Below are positions 51,801-64,000 of a stretch of 64,000 nt of DNA, one piece after another; within the stretch, counting starts at the first letter, position 1, and each line of letters begins with the position of its first letter. Source of the stretch: Mycteria americana. Taxonomy: Eukaryota > Chordata > Aves > Ciconiiformes > Ciconiidae. The translations under genes were made by a program, and so were the position numbers. The stretch covers positions 149,157,519 to 149,221,518 of the forward strand of contig NC_134366.1 in assembly GCF_035582795.1 (NCBI RefSeq), given 5' to 3'. Under the pieces are notes generated by a model. It was not told where the DNA came from. It worked only from the letters and a program-made list of their open reading frames with translations, and searched no databases.

Positions 51801-54800
51801 AAGAAACCCCTTGACAATGACGAGCAGAAGAGAGTGACCACATGAATATTTCCTGTGCTGAGGTACCCCAGCTTTCACGGGGGTGTTGTAAGGTGACTTG
51901 TGTAACTTGTGGGTAGTCTGGCCAGCACCTCATCGTGGAGATGCCATTTGATAAGAGCCTAACCTGGCTAAGCCAACCTAATGGCAAGTTGCCTTTGAAA
52001 GCCCTTCCCCACCTGCACCCCTCTCTGTGTTTCTAACGCATCCCTTGTGTTGGCCCTGGTGCTCTTTGGAGCCACAGCCAGTCAGATCAGAGGGAATCAG
52101 ATCAGAGCCAGCAGAAAACTAAGCCTGCAAAAAAGCAGGGAGTTTTATATCAGTGTAGCTTCCTGCACTGGATTATTTACAGTTTGATGTACGTTGCTGG
52201 GAAAGAGCTTGCGGAAAGCATGGCTGGCAGGCAGGAGGGGGAGTGGGACTTCTCCTTTCAGCTGTAAGTTTGCCTTAACTGAATCATAAACCTGAGGGTG
52301 GAGTTTCCCCAAGACACTGACTTGGGCAGTGAAGCTCTTTTAAGAAGTGCCTGCCCTGCTCCATGCCCAGCTGATTGCTCCCGCCCTTGTGCTGAAGTTC
52401 ACAACCTCCTCAGATGGGCCCGTGCAATCATCCTCTATAGGCCTAGACTATAAATTGGGCTGTGGCTCAAGGTACATAACTTCTCATGCAACATCAGGGG
52501 CGATGAGCTGTGGTGCAACACCAGGAGTGAGTAGCTGGAGGTCATAGGGCCGGAACTTCTTTAACCAACGTGGTTGCTGGAGCCAGTCTCTCATGAAACT
52601 ACAGTTGGAGGGATCTCAGTGGATCACGTTCCATGAACTCATCAGCGCCTGCAATTCCTCTGTGCTTATTAACTAAAGAAAATGCTCTGTGTGGCAGCTA
52701 CAGTAGTGGATTCAGTTTTCTCCACAGAAAATGTTCTGCTGGGGGAACAAATTAACACATAGCTATTACAGCATAGCATTGTGGGCTTGTATGTGACACC
52801 ATGGTTGTACATCATTCAGTCTTGCAGCGTAGACAGGCATCGCAGAGAGGACCCTAATAAAATTGCAGTACAGTTACTAGGGCTTACTACAGCCACAGAT
52901 CTCCTTTGCAGAATGAAGCCATGCAGATCTGCTCAGTATAGACTCATTAGCTCATGTTGCAGCCCTTCAAAATCCATTGCTTTAATCATGATTTAGGAAT
53001 AAACAAAAATCCAATTTCTTCCATGCTTACAATAAAACATAGTTTATGTTGGGGAAAAAAAAAACCCTTAAGAGTGCTTATATTTAGACTTGGGCCAAAG
53101 TGCCTGAAGGTGTGGTCTTCACAGGCAATCTCAGTGTTTCACTGGGAGTTTGTGTGCAGACAAGCCTCCAAAAGAGGCGTGACTGATACAACCGTACGAC
53201 TTGCAGAACTGGTGTCTGAGGCAAGGACCAGTCACCATGAAGAGCTATCTCTGTTGAGGCTGGTGTAAGGGACAAATGAGCTTTTTGGACCTCTCCTGCT
53301 GAGAAAACTTCATAAAATATTTTACTTATAAAACAGTTTGTGCTTGGAGAATGTGGCAAAGTTCAAACTAATTATTCACTATTTTGAGTGAACTCTTTCT
53401 CCCATCCTCAGATGTTTGAATTGCCCAGCTCACAATGAACGCCACCTCTTACTACAGCTGAGACAAAATGTGTAATGGATTTGGGCATATCCCCTCCCAC
53501 ACCTGCCAATATCTAAAGGAGAGTAATACCGCTGGTAAAAAAATTATGAAAAACTTCACGCACATAGTTTCTCATTCCGATAATAAGGCAAACATGAGTA
53601 TGATGGAAAGCATTTTCTTTCTGAACCGATTTGTTGTATGTATATTGCTGTTTGGAGCAACAAAGGAGCCATTGTAATGTAAAAATGTCAGTCCTCAAGT
53701 TGAATTTGTAGTTGCAGTTATCTGATTATATAATAGGAGATGCTGGAGAACTGTAAAACTCTCAAATATTTATTCAGCAAAAAGGCTGAATCCCGTACAC
53801 ACTTTCCTAGCCATGCACATATGCATGTTTCTTATATGTCATTTAATATGTACTGCATTTTATAGCACAGTTTGTGTAATTTGTAACCTTGATTTACTGT
53901 ATGATTTCCTGAGTATATAACAATCCTGAAATAAGTGCCATTTTGTGGGTAGCAAAGTATTTGAGTGCAGCTCACCACCTCCGAAGTGTCAGCTAGATCT
54001 ATTGCGCCACTATTAATGGCATATTCAGAAGAACTCTTACTCTACTATGGAAATTCTTCTAAGACTGTATTTAGCTTTGGCAAATGTTTCCCACGTGTCT
54101 TTGAGTGGCAGTCCATCTTTTGATGTTTATATTTGCCATCTGGAGATGTCAGCTTTGTTCTACGGAAGAACTATGAAATGGTGGAAGTAAATTTCAAGAA
54201 GTGGAAAAGAACATTTTTAAAAGGTTTACAAACAAATGTACCCATAAATAGTACAGAAAAATGGAAGTTTTATTCATGTGTAATGGTATGGACATACTTT
54301 TTGGCAAGTCACCCTACTATCTGAATTTTTTTTCGATCCTATTGCTACAGATAACCCAAAAGGAATTGTAAGCAAATTCTATAAGAGAAAGAATATATAC
54401 TGTAGTTTTTAGCTTGTTCATTTTATGCATGTGATCTTATGTTCAGTATGATCAGGCTCACAGTTCTTCCAGTACTCCTTATAATGAGGCAGATTTCCTG
54501 ATTTTCATGGATTTTCCACACAACAACTTTTGTGGAAAATATTTGAACAAAGGATGATCTACATGTGAAATATAAAAAACTCCTGGGTTCCTTGGACAGG
54601 CAGATGCAAGGATTATGCATTATTCTTACGGCTGTTGCCATTACTATTCATACTTGCAACGATTTGAATGCAGAATCTGTATTTCCTTGTACTCAGCTAC
54701 AACTCAGATAAGCATCAGAAGAGATTAAATATAACTGTGTAAAGGATGTAACCTCCTGTTACGCTGCAGTAGGTTTGTTCTCCCACCAGCTACTGCAGGA

Positions 54801-57800
54801 TAACCACTGACATGAAATTCAGATCTTGGCAGGTAAAACGCTTCCAGTTGAACTTCGTAATTTCCATAATGTGGAATATTTGAAGCTATAGCCACATTAA
54901 ATAGAATTAGACACAACTGATGGTTGTAAACCACAGAACAATTAAAACTCAATCCCTACAAATGTGTTAATGTTCTTTCCAGTTATTTATGCTGTTGAGA
55001 TAGGCAGGGCCATATACAGTACTCAGAAACGATACGCATTCATCTATGTTTATATCACCGGGAAAGGCACTGCCATCTGCCCTTAGCAATTCCCTCTCCA
55101 CTCTTTGCTCTTTGTAAGATGAACCCAGCTTCAATGTCATGTTAAGATTTATTGCTAGCGATCTGCTTCGAGTTGTTTTCTGGTCACCAGCAGTTTGTTT
55201 GGACTCCCTTTTCTCTTCACCGTTGGCTAGTGCCACCGTGGGACTTGGGCTTGTCAGCGTTATTTTATACATCATTAGCTCAGTAGTGCAGGGGACGATT
55301 ACTTTCCCATAGAAAAGTAATTCTTTCTCGGAAGATGCATGTAAATCTTGGCTGTTGAGACAGTGGAGTTTGCAAATTTCCTTGAAAGCTGAATACTCAG
55401 GGTTTTATTCTTCGCTGCCTCACACCTCTTGCTGTCATTTATACTCCTGCCAAAGAACGCTACTGAATCGGCGGCACCGCACGCTGCGTCTTCCAGCCTT
55501 TGAGACTGCCTGCTTTGTAATCTTAATGCCCTTGTACGCAAATCTTATTTACTTATTTTAATGTCATTTCAAGTTCATTTCCTTTAATGATCAAAAGTCC
55601 GTGGCATGGTTTAGCCCTGAAAAGGAATGATACTACAGCCCTTGCTGCGGTACGGAGAGTAGCCAGGGCAGAGGCCAGCTGGGCGGCAGCCAGCGCCTGA
55701 CTGTGGCATTTGTAGGCTGGGAAGTTCCAAGGTGAAACATAATCGGACACACTCGAAAACTAGAGGCCATAAATAGAATAAAACAAATAAACGTATTCAG
55801 AAAAATGAGGGCTGCAAGAGCTGGGCTCTTTCCAAACACTCTTCCTATTTTTTTTTGACAAAGTCATCATTTCATTTGTATGGTAATGCAAGTTCTAGCT
55901 CTCGGCCCTGCCCTCTCCACAGCCCAACACGTGCTCAATTTTCTGTCCTATTCCTTCCTGTGATGTAGTTTGCTGACAGACTCGGGTACGTTCCTGTTAG
56001 AGTCCGTGAGTTTGGCTGGCAGGGTCAGGACACAGCAATTCTCCGAGTGGATTTGGGGTGCCTTGGGGGCCAGCTGCTGGCATTCGTGTGCCGGGGGACT
56101 CATTTTCAGAGCTGCTCTGTCATTGAAACCTGTGAGGGCTCGGGGCATTCAGCACTTCCCCCTATGTTTCTCCAAAGTCAAGGTTTGATTTGTAGAATAA
56201 TTTCTCCAAAGTTCTGTTCTGTTCCTGCTTTGCAGGTGGTCTGATACTACAGCAGTGCCTGCTGTTAACAGGGAACGCAGGCTTGCAGGGAGCCAGGTAC
56301 GCTGTAATAGCAGCAAAGTTGTCAACCATCCCTCTACACCCCAAACACTTCAACGCCCCAAGGTGGGCCCACATACGTGCTAATATTCGTTAGCACAGAA
56401 CAATATTAACCAAGCTGTCAGCCTGACTCAAAATGTTTTCCATTCAATTTTTATCTTTATGTCCTCCAACTTGTCCACCTTTCATTTTTGCCCGATGAGC
56501 TCTGCCCATCATTATCAAGAGCAGCACTTTCTGGAGTAGTCTGGAAGAACCTTAGCGATTCCTTTGCCTTTGATTATTTACATTTTATTTTAATCAAAAC
56601 ACCATTTTTTGCAATCTCCCTACACTGTAGCAATATCAATGAAGCAATGTGTGTCCCACCCAGATAATGGAGAATGGTTCCTCCTGTTATTAATCCATGT
56701 TATTTGTGAAATTCCAATAGTGTTTGCTTTATTTAACGGCTGCGCAAATTACCTCCCAGGGAAGGCTGCAGACTTATTAAAGCTTATCTCCCTTGGGCCT
56801 AATTCTCTTCTGTTTTGGTTTCTTTTTAGCCATTTATACTTGTGCAAGGTGTACATCAAATATTAGGAGGGGTGTATATTTGGGATTCAGTAGCATTTTA
56901 CCTTCACCTGCAAAAACCTACAGTGACCCAAAAGTCATGCTGGCAATACCAGACTTCTGGGCAAAGATGTCTTTTGGTGTATTCCCATTTGCAGGGGCCA
57001 CTGGGGTGCCTGTAGTGTAGAACTATGCTAGCGACCCTTCCAAGTGTACGCCAGCCCTGAAGGACTAGACATGTCACGACGGAGAAGCAAAATTCTTACC
57101 GGTGGAGACCAAGCTGGTAAGACCTAGAGCAACACTTCCACAAGCACTTCAGAAGAGTTTACGCATGTAAGTCTCTGTAAAAGACTTCTTAGGTTGAGAT
57201 TTTGAAGGGGGCAGAGAGTCCCTTGGTGGAATTGTCTAGGGAGCGAGCGCACCTCATAGCCAGTGGGTTCCTACTGTGATCTTTTTGTGATGGAGGCAGG
57301 TCTCAGACCATGGCTCAACTAAGGGAAGCATCAAGGCACTACTAACAACAGGTATTCCTTTCTCTGACATTTCTCTCTGCCCCTGCCAGTGCTGCTGCAG
57401 GCTGCCCCTTTGGTATGTCAGCTTAAAAAAGTAACCCTGGGGGAAAAAATGTGCTGACTTTTCAAAGCTGGACCAGTTTCTCAATGACTCCTGCAAAGAG
57501 CTGGGTTGGCTTCCCTGATGGGGCGGTGCATTGTGATTTTGGGACTGAGGACTTGTGGTCAGGACGGATGGAGGAGGATGGAGGGAGGCTCTGTGGTTTT
57601 GCTGCCCATCTTCTTGGTGGTTACATTCCAGATATGGAAATATATTCTAACTGGAGCAGAGTTAGCGGGGCACTTGGGAGAGAATGACTGTTTTGCAGTT
57701 GTTGTGTAAGGGTGAATTACCATGTAACATGCACGGGAACTATGGAATGAAATAGCCAAACGTTTGAGCACCTCTGTTTATCCTTACAAACACACTCTAA

Positions 57801-60800
57801 AATATTACTTCATGAGAGGCTGCAAGAAAGAAGCCAGAGCAAAAGGAAAACCCAGAATCATTCACAACTGTCAATTAGAGAGTGATGCAGTACGTCAAAA
57901 AAGTAGAGATTTTATGAAAGCCAACTATGCACTGCAGTCGTTTATGCATAGTACTGGCTTGTAACTATTGCTATATGTAAAAGGATAGCAAATAATTAAC
58001 AGCAAACTGGTTAGTTATTACTTGGGCCTGGAGCCAAAGCATGTTATAGCTGATTTACCGTACAGGCTTATCTGCACTCGTACTGTTCCCACCCTTGCTC
58101 CAGTACCAGAGCGGCTTCAGTTGTGGTAACCACCGCAGAAGCTCTTGTTCGACCAGGCAGGGGCATTTTTACTGCCATGTGGCCTAATCTGGTTGTGCAG
58201 TCATGTGTGCACAGCGCAGCGTACGGATGTATGTTTTACAGCTTTTCCTTAGAAATGGCTTTAATATGCATGCCAACAGCCAGCATATAAAAATCATTTC
58301 CATCAAGTGATTTTGGGATATAGGAAAGACAGATTTCAAGGCTTGTTATTATGCTACTGTGATGGGCTTTAAAAAGGAAACATTTTTCCTAGCATGTTAT
58401 AAATATCTCATCATGCCGTTAGAATCACAGGCTAGGATACTATCACAGCTACACACGAGAAGGGCAACATTGCAGTAATATAAAATCTCTTACTCTCTTT
58501 TGTTTTCCTGATGGAGAGTTGCAAGGAGGAAAACCTGCTAATGTCCAGACATTTTCTTGCCCTTTTTTTAAAACCAAAATTGCGTGTTGTTTACCTTAGA
58601 AACTGAAGCTTTGTTTACAGTGTGTGCTGTGCTGTGAAGCGTACAGAAATACAGGCAATCCCAGCTTGAGAAGGCTCCTTTCTCGTTGAGCTACTACTCC
58701 AAGGCTACGTATTCACAGGGGGACCCAGATTCAGATTTGGGTGACCAACCCAACACGTGCACGTGTCTCGGAGGACTCAGGCATTTGAAAACATAAGCCT
58801 AAGTTTCTAAAAGTAAGCAAGGAGTTAAACAATAAACCATATCAGGTAGCCTGTTTATTACCATATGGCTATTTCCACTGCTGTTCTCCATACAGTCGTG
58901 CCAGCACTTTCATTTTAAACACTGTTTTTCATTAGTTTATATAACACAGCTGTAAATATTTTTTCAGGCTGAAACTCAGCATTCAAAGTCACAAGGGAGA
59001 AACTAGGAAAAAACCCACCCCTGGCTATGCTGCTTTTGAATGATATAAAAGTGAAACTGCTGTGAGTGTTGCAAGGGACGGGTATGTTCAACTCAATAAA
59101 AGGTTTGGATTAACAAGTGGAGGACATACAAAGCTTCTCAGCAGAAGTCCTCCACAAGGCAGCAGTCCTGGAAAAGGCCATGGAATGGGCCTGTGTGTGG
59201 AATCTTGAACTGGAATGGAAGAGCTCAATAAACAAAATACCGATACAGTAATGCTGAAGGAATATAATTAGTCACCACATTCTTGACTTCTGCTCTCTGG
59301 TATTTCCATTGTAAACATGGATCATCTCCATCAAGCACAGGGAGAGCCGTGGATATGACCGTGTGTCTTTGTATAAGTAATACAGGATAGAGGATCTGAT
59401 CACTGAGGTTGAGATCATACAAGACAGCTAAGCCATCTAACAGCCCGGTAGAAAACTAGCCTCTTTTTTTTCGGCCAGCCTAGTTTTCTGCCAGGTTAGT
59501 GAGCTCAGTCACTCTGGTGAAGCCTCCAAATGCTAGAGCCAATGCAAGCGAAATGGTCAGAGCAAAGACTCTCTTCACACCCCTGTTGACATAGCTCAGC
59601 CCCTTTGCGTGACCGGCCTGGGAGCATCTTCCAAGGGGGACATCTTCTTGGTAGCAGTGTTCAGCAGCTGCTTCTCCCCGCTCGTCCTGGACCCCGTGCC
59701 ACCTCTCTGTTGGGCTGGCACAGCTGTTTGCGCAGCCAGGGGAACATATATTGTTTTGCTGGATTATTTCCTAAGGCGGTTTACTGCATGGTTACTCAAA
59801 CGGTCAGGCTGGTGCAACTCGGGAGGCTGTAGGGAGGCACGAGTGATCAGCTGATGGGGACAGAGTAAACAGCAACTGCCTTAGCCAGTCCAAGGTGGTA
59901 CTGACACCAGAAGCCAAACCACGGGCTCAAGTTATTACAGTTCTTTCCATTGGCTTCAGTGAACAATAATTAGTCCTCCTATTGTAACCCCAAATCTCGG
60001 TGAGAGTGAAATCAGTGAGCATGTTTTCCCCATGATTCCAATGGAATTGTGCTTAGAGTAAAAAACTCACCTGAGTTTTGATGTTGTTTATGAAGCTCCC
60101 ATCTGAGGGCATTTGGAGTGGGTATTAAAAGGCCATTTGGGCAGCAATCCATACAGTTTTTCCCATTTCCTGGCTTATTCACCAGCTTTATGTGATTACT
60201 GATATTCTACAAGAGTAGCTATTGGTCTCTGCTGTGACTAGGGATGATGTAAAATAATATGAAAGTAAGTCCCTTGAATCTGAACCAAAGGAAAAAAAAA
60301 ATCTGTGGCTGATAGAAGCTCCTGTGCATCCGGCTCAGCTGAGAACACAGGCTGGGAAAAAAGCACGGGATGCCTGGGACATGTCCGCTGAAAGCGAGCA
60401 TCCAGCCCTCCTCTTCCCTGTGCTTGGCCACGTACTCTGTGCTTGTGTAGCTTTAGCAGTTGTGCAGAGAAAGTCCCATGCTGGCTCCCCTAAAAGCCAT
60501 CATGGACTTGTCCATCTGGGTAGGTCAGTACATCCATTAACACCCCACTTGCATTAAACCAGAATGCAGAACAACTCTCCAAACCATCGAAGGAGGTCCA
60601 ACACCTGGGGATTAACACAACGGGCCCTTTAGGCGTGTAGCTCATGCTTATAGCAGGATTACTAAAACCTCACGTATTTTTGGCTTGTTTTGGATCTAGG
60701 TGCCCAATACCCAGTGTAAGTATCGAAGTTTTGGCCAGGAACTCCCTAGGCGTGGCCATACCGAATGATAATTCCTGCTCGAACCTGCGAGGGTTTGGGA

Positions 60801-63800
60801 CTTTGAAAGGAGCTTTCAGCACCCCTAGAAAAAATCAGAGGAAACAACTTGATGTCTCCAAGAGGAAGATTTGTTTCTCAGTCCCTACATCTGAAAAATG
60901 CTTCTAATTACACCTAACCTCACAGAAAAGCCGTGAAGCTTAATTAGTGCATGCAAAGCCCATCGGTGTGTACATGGTGAAGACTGTTGCCCCAGCAAGG
61001 GAAGGGATGAGGTGGCCCAATAACTCTGCAGTGAGTCAGTGATGTTACCTAATCCGTAGTACAGCTGTGCCGCACAGGATACTCACTATAAACACACTGC
61101 CTTATCACTTATTTACCGGGGAGGGTGAACTGGTTCAGCTAAAATAAGAACAGGAATAAGCCTGTGTCCGATAGCACCTCAACCTTACCTCTGGTTATGC
61201 TCCAGCACTCCCCATCCTGGGTGAAATTAACTCTCAGAGGATTTTTTTTTCTTGAAGTATTAATTACTTAAGTGAACAAAATGAGGAAGGATGAAAATAA
61301 CCTACAGAAACGTGGTTTTGCGCAGTGTTTCAACCAAAGTTTCCAAGCTGAAGTACAGCAATAAATGTCAGGGACCAGCTGCTTCCTTTCTTACATGAGT
61401 CCATGTGGCGATGGTGATTCCCTCCAGATTCCCCCTTGGGAAACACTGGCTGAGAGCATTATTTACAAAAGAAATAAAGGATTTCAGAAAACAGAGATGG
61501 ACTTTATATTATTCCCTTCTCATTTTCCCCTTTCCAATCCACCAAGTGCCATGGCTGCATTCAAGGGACTCATAAAATCATTTGGCCCACGAAGGCTCTG
61601 GTTCCACTCCTCTCTGAAGTCATGTCCCGCTTCCCACCGCTGTGCAGGAAGGAGAATGAGGCCAAACGTTCAAAGCATAGCACAGGGGTTCAGCAGACGT
61701 TAGTTCTTCCCTCACCTTGTCCGTAGGGACACGTTACGCGTCCTGTGGCACGTCGCTGTTGCTCATGTGTGGTATGAGGGTAAGAGCACCTTGTCACCTC
61801 TGGAGCATGCTCTGAGTTCCTTAGTGCTCGGTAAGTGGGCGATCATTCGAGAGAGATGCTTATGAAGTGCTCAACTCCAGACATCCTAAGATTGCAGGCA
61901 ATGAGGGCTTTATGTATTATTTTGATATTATTATTTATAATTATATCGCAGGAGTGATCAGATGTGCTAGAAATTGTACATACTGATAGGGAAATTTAGT
62001 CTCTGTCGCTAGGGGACACTTTTAAAAGATAAAGGAGATGGAGCCTGGGGGAAAGTAATACTCTGTCTTACAAACATATACCAAGGTAATGATGAGAGCT
62101 CTTGCACACGCTTATAGATCACACCCAGGGAAATACACTCGTAGCAGAATTGTTAATCTTAGCTTTCCTGCTTGGTTGTGAAATCCAGTTTTTGAGTCAG
62201 GAAAGGCTCATCAGAGTAGAAATGATAGAGGGGGAGAAAGGGCTAATCAGTAAGGCGATGAGAAAACTAAGGGAGATAGGGATAAAGAAGGAACAGAAAG
62301 AAAGAAGGTGAGTGCAATAGGAATGGAAAAACATATCAATGGAGAACGCTAGCAGAGGGAGATGAGAGGGTGCAGAGTTAGGAGAAGAGCAGCATAAAGC
62401 AGGGACAACTGCCATTGGTAGTTTAGGAAAAGAGTGAAAAACAGCCAAAGTTTTAAACATGTGTAAATGTTGGGCTCAGGAGCTCTAGAGGCATCAGAAA
62501 GGAACCGGTGACCACTGGGACTGAGGCAGGGATGCTACCCGATCAAGGACAGAAGAGGATGCTGCCACCCCCTCCCATGCTTCTTACCCGTCAGCACCCT
62601 TTCGTTAGGTCTGCTCTTAGAGTAGTTGCTCCTAAGGCCACCAGTCTCGATCCAAGCAGTCCTGCAGCCCGGTGCTAAGAAATGAGCAAAATACAGAGTC
62701 AAATCCATTTGCAGTTGTCCTTCATTTCAGTGAAGTCCCAAACTAAATTTGGGGCTATGTTTGGGTTTTAAGAGGAACTGATGCCGGGGTCAGGTGTTTC
62801 TTAGGTGCAGTCTTCCTCATTTACAAAAAAGCTCTTCAAAGCCATGTCTCCCTGAGCACTGCAAGAAAGCCAAGCCTGCCTTTCCAACAAACACCACTCC
62901 TGACTCTTAGTTTCTTCCTTACTTCCACTAGAGATGACGCATCACCCCTCCTCTGACTTTTTTCTCCTTTCTTTCCATTTCCCATGCATATGCACCCTTC
63001 GGTCTGTAATCAGTCCTAAGAAGGGTCTTTGATACTCAGAGTGATGCCTCCCACTCGCAACGCTCTGCAACCACACTACCCCTTCAGCCGTGTCATCGCT
63101 ACTGCTGCAGTGCCAACTGCTGAGCAGGAGCAGGAAACCGATCCAGGTTTAAAGTAATGCTGTAAAACTGGGAGGAGAAGGGGAGAGAGGGAGGGAGAGG
63201 CATGGTTATTTTTAACCTGGATCGATTCCCTTACCCACTTCATGCTGCAACCTCACAGACACTTGCACCGGTGCAGCAGGCAATGGCAATGAGCTGGTGG
63301 CTGGGGGGTGTGCTGCTGAACCCTCCTTGCCAACAAGACGAGGGTGGCATATGCATGTGCTCTGCTCTGCTCAGCCCGTGATGTGCTGGCCAGTGGCTTC
63401 TGTTGCTAACACCTCAAAAATGTGCCTTTCATTCCTCCTTCCACATGGGGATTTCAAGGCACCAAGCAGCTAGAGGTGAAAGCTTTTATTCCCACAGAAA
63501 ACCAGGGGTGTGTAAGTTCTACGTGATGTTGTTTTAGCTGAGCTACATTGGCCCGCCACACAGATGAGGATCTGTTTGACTGTGCTCACTGCTCTTACAA
63601 CATTATCTCGAGTTTCATGATATCAGGTGATGTTGGTAGGGGCCAGCTGTGGGAACCAGATGATCATATGTGAATCTCAGCTTTCTTTTTCCTTTCTTAA
63701 AGCAAGCTCGTGGCAGGAAAATGAGGGAAGCCTGACAGCATGACACAAAGGCTGAAGCATTTGAAGGCGCATAAAACACGCTTCAAATGTACACATTTTG

Positions 63801-64000
63801 TAAAATCTCATTATTTTTTGAGGCTTGATTCATGACGGCTAAATCCTTGGGACTGGCAATATTGATATAATGTAAAAGAGCTATAAACATTAAAGAAGTA
63901 AAAATGCACAAAGCTTCTACATCACCCGCCAGCTGCAGCCAAGCTATGCCTCATCGGGATTTATTGCAGCATCCTCAAGCAGAGCAAGTGGTGAAGTGGT
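42900..64000. other. Intergenic, about 21 kb, nothing recognised
   Basis: Unique, mostly AT-rich sequence without CpG island, named repeat or recognisable exon. The longest open frames here (for example 46914-47261 minus, 115 codons, and 61365-61703 plus, 112 codons) have no domain-like features. I looked for exons of DPY19L4, the human neighbour of ESRP1, and saw none. Short exons with weak conservation could be missed. Confidence 0.5.

Overview
The window reads as nuclear DNA of a bird, probably a neoavian. It has intron-exon genes with vertebrate splice sites, a strong CpG island, diverged CR1 LINE tails and two solo LTRs of a family I associate with bird genomes. No bacterial or organellar features are present.

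Region 1 (1 to about 18.4 kb, + strand) is the 3' part of ESRP1, the epithelial splicing regulator. Three coding exons (276-494, 3058-3256, 5169-5337) give the last RRM and the Ala/Pro/Tyr-rich tail, and a terminal coding exon (16191-16265) gives the C-terminus with stop. The tail exon that should lie between 5337 and 16191 was not found by eye. The locus shows several possible mRNA ends: a duplicated splice donor, a read-through stop followed by AATAAA in the intron, and a possible 3'-UTR intron. The introns hold two solo LTRs in opposite orientation (1900-2446 and 13276-13857) and a perfect 49-bp inverted repeat (8674-8780).

Region 2 (18.4-40.5 kb) has no gene I can support. It holds two CR1 fragments, an isolated CpG-rich patch (about 23.1-23.8 kb), a minisatellite of exactly 16 units of 24 bp (26327-26710), a GGAGAT hexamer repeat and a G-quadruplex-type run.

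Region 3 (40.56-42.9 kb) is a CpG island with an apparently single-exon gene on the minus strand. It encodes a 201-residue GSK3-binding protein of the FRAT/GBP family, with a 3' UTR ending at a clear AATAAA and GC and CCAAT boxes upstream. A FRAT-family gene beside ESRP1 is the most notable feature of the layout, because human FRAT1/FRAT2 and ESRP1 lie on different chromosomes.

Region 4 (42.9-64 kb) is intergenic, with no recognisable exon or repeat.

ESRP1 (epithelial splicing) and the FRAT-like gene (Wnt/GSK3) have no obvious functional link beyond adjacency. They are transcribed convergently, with 3' ends about 22 kb apart.
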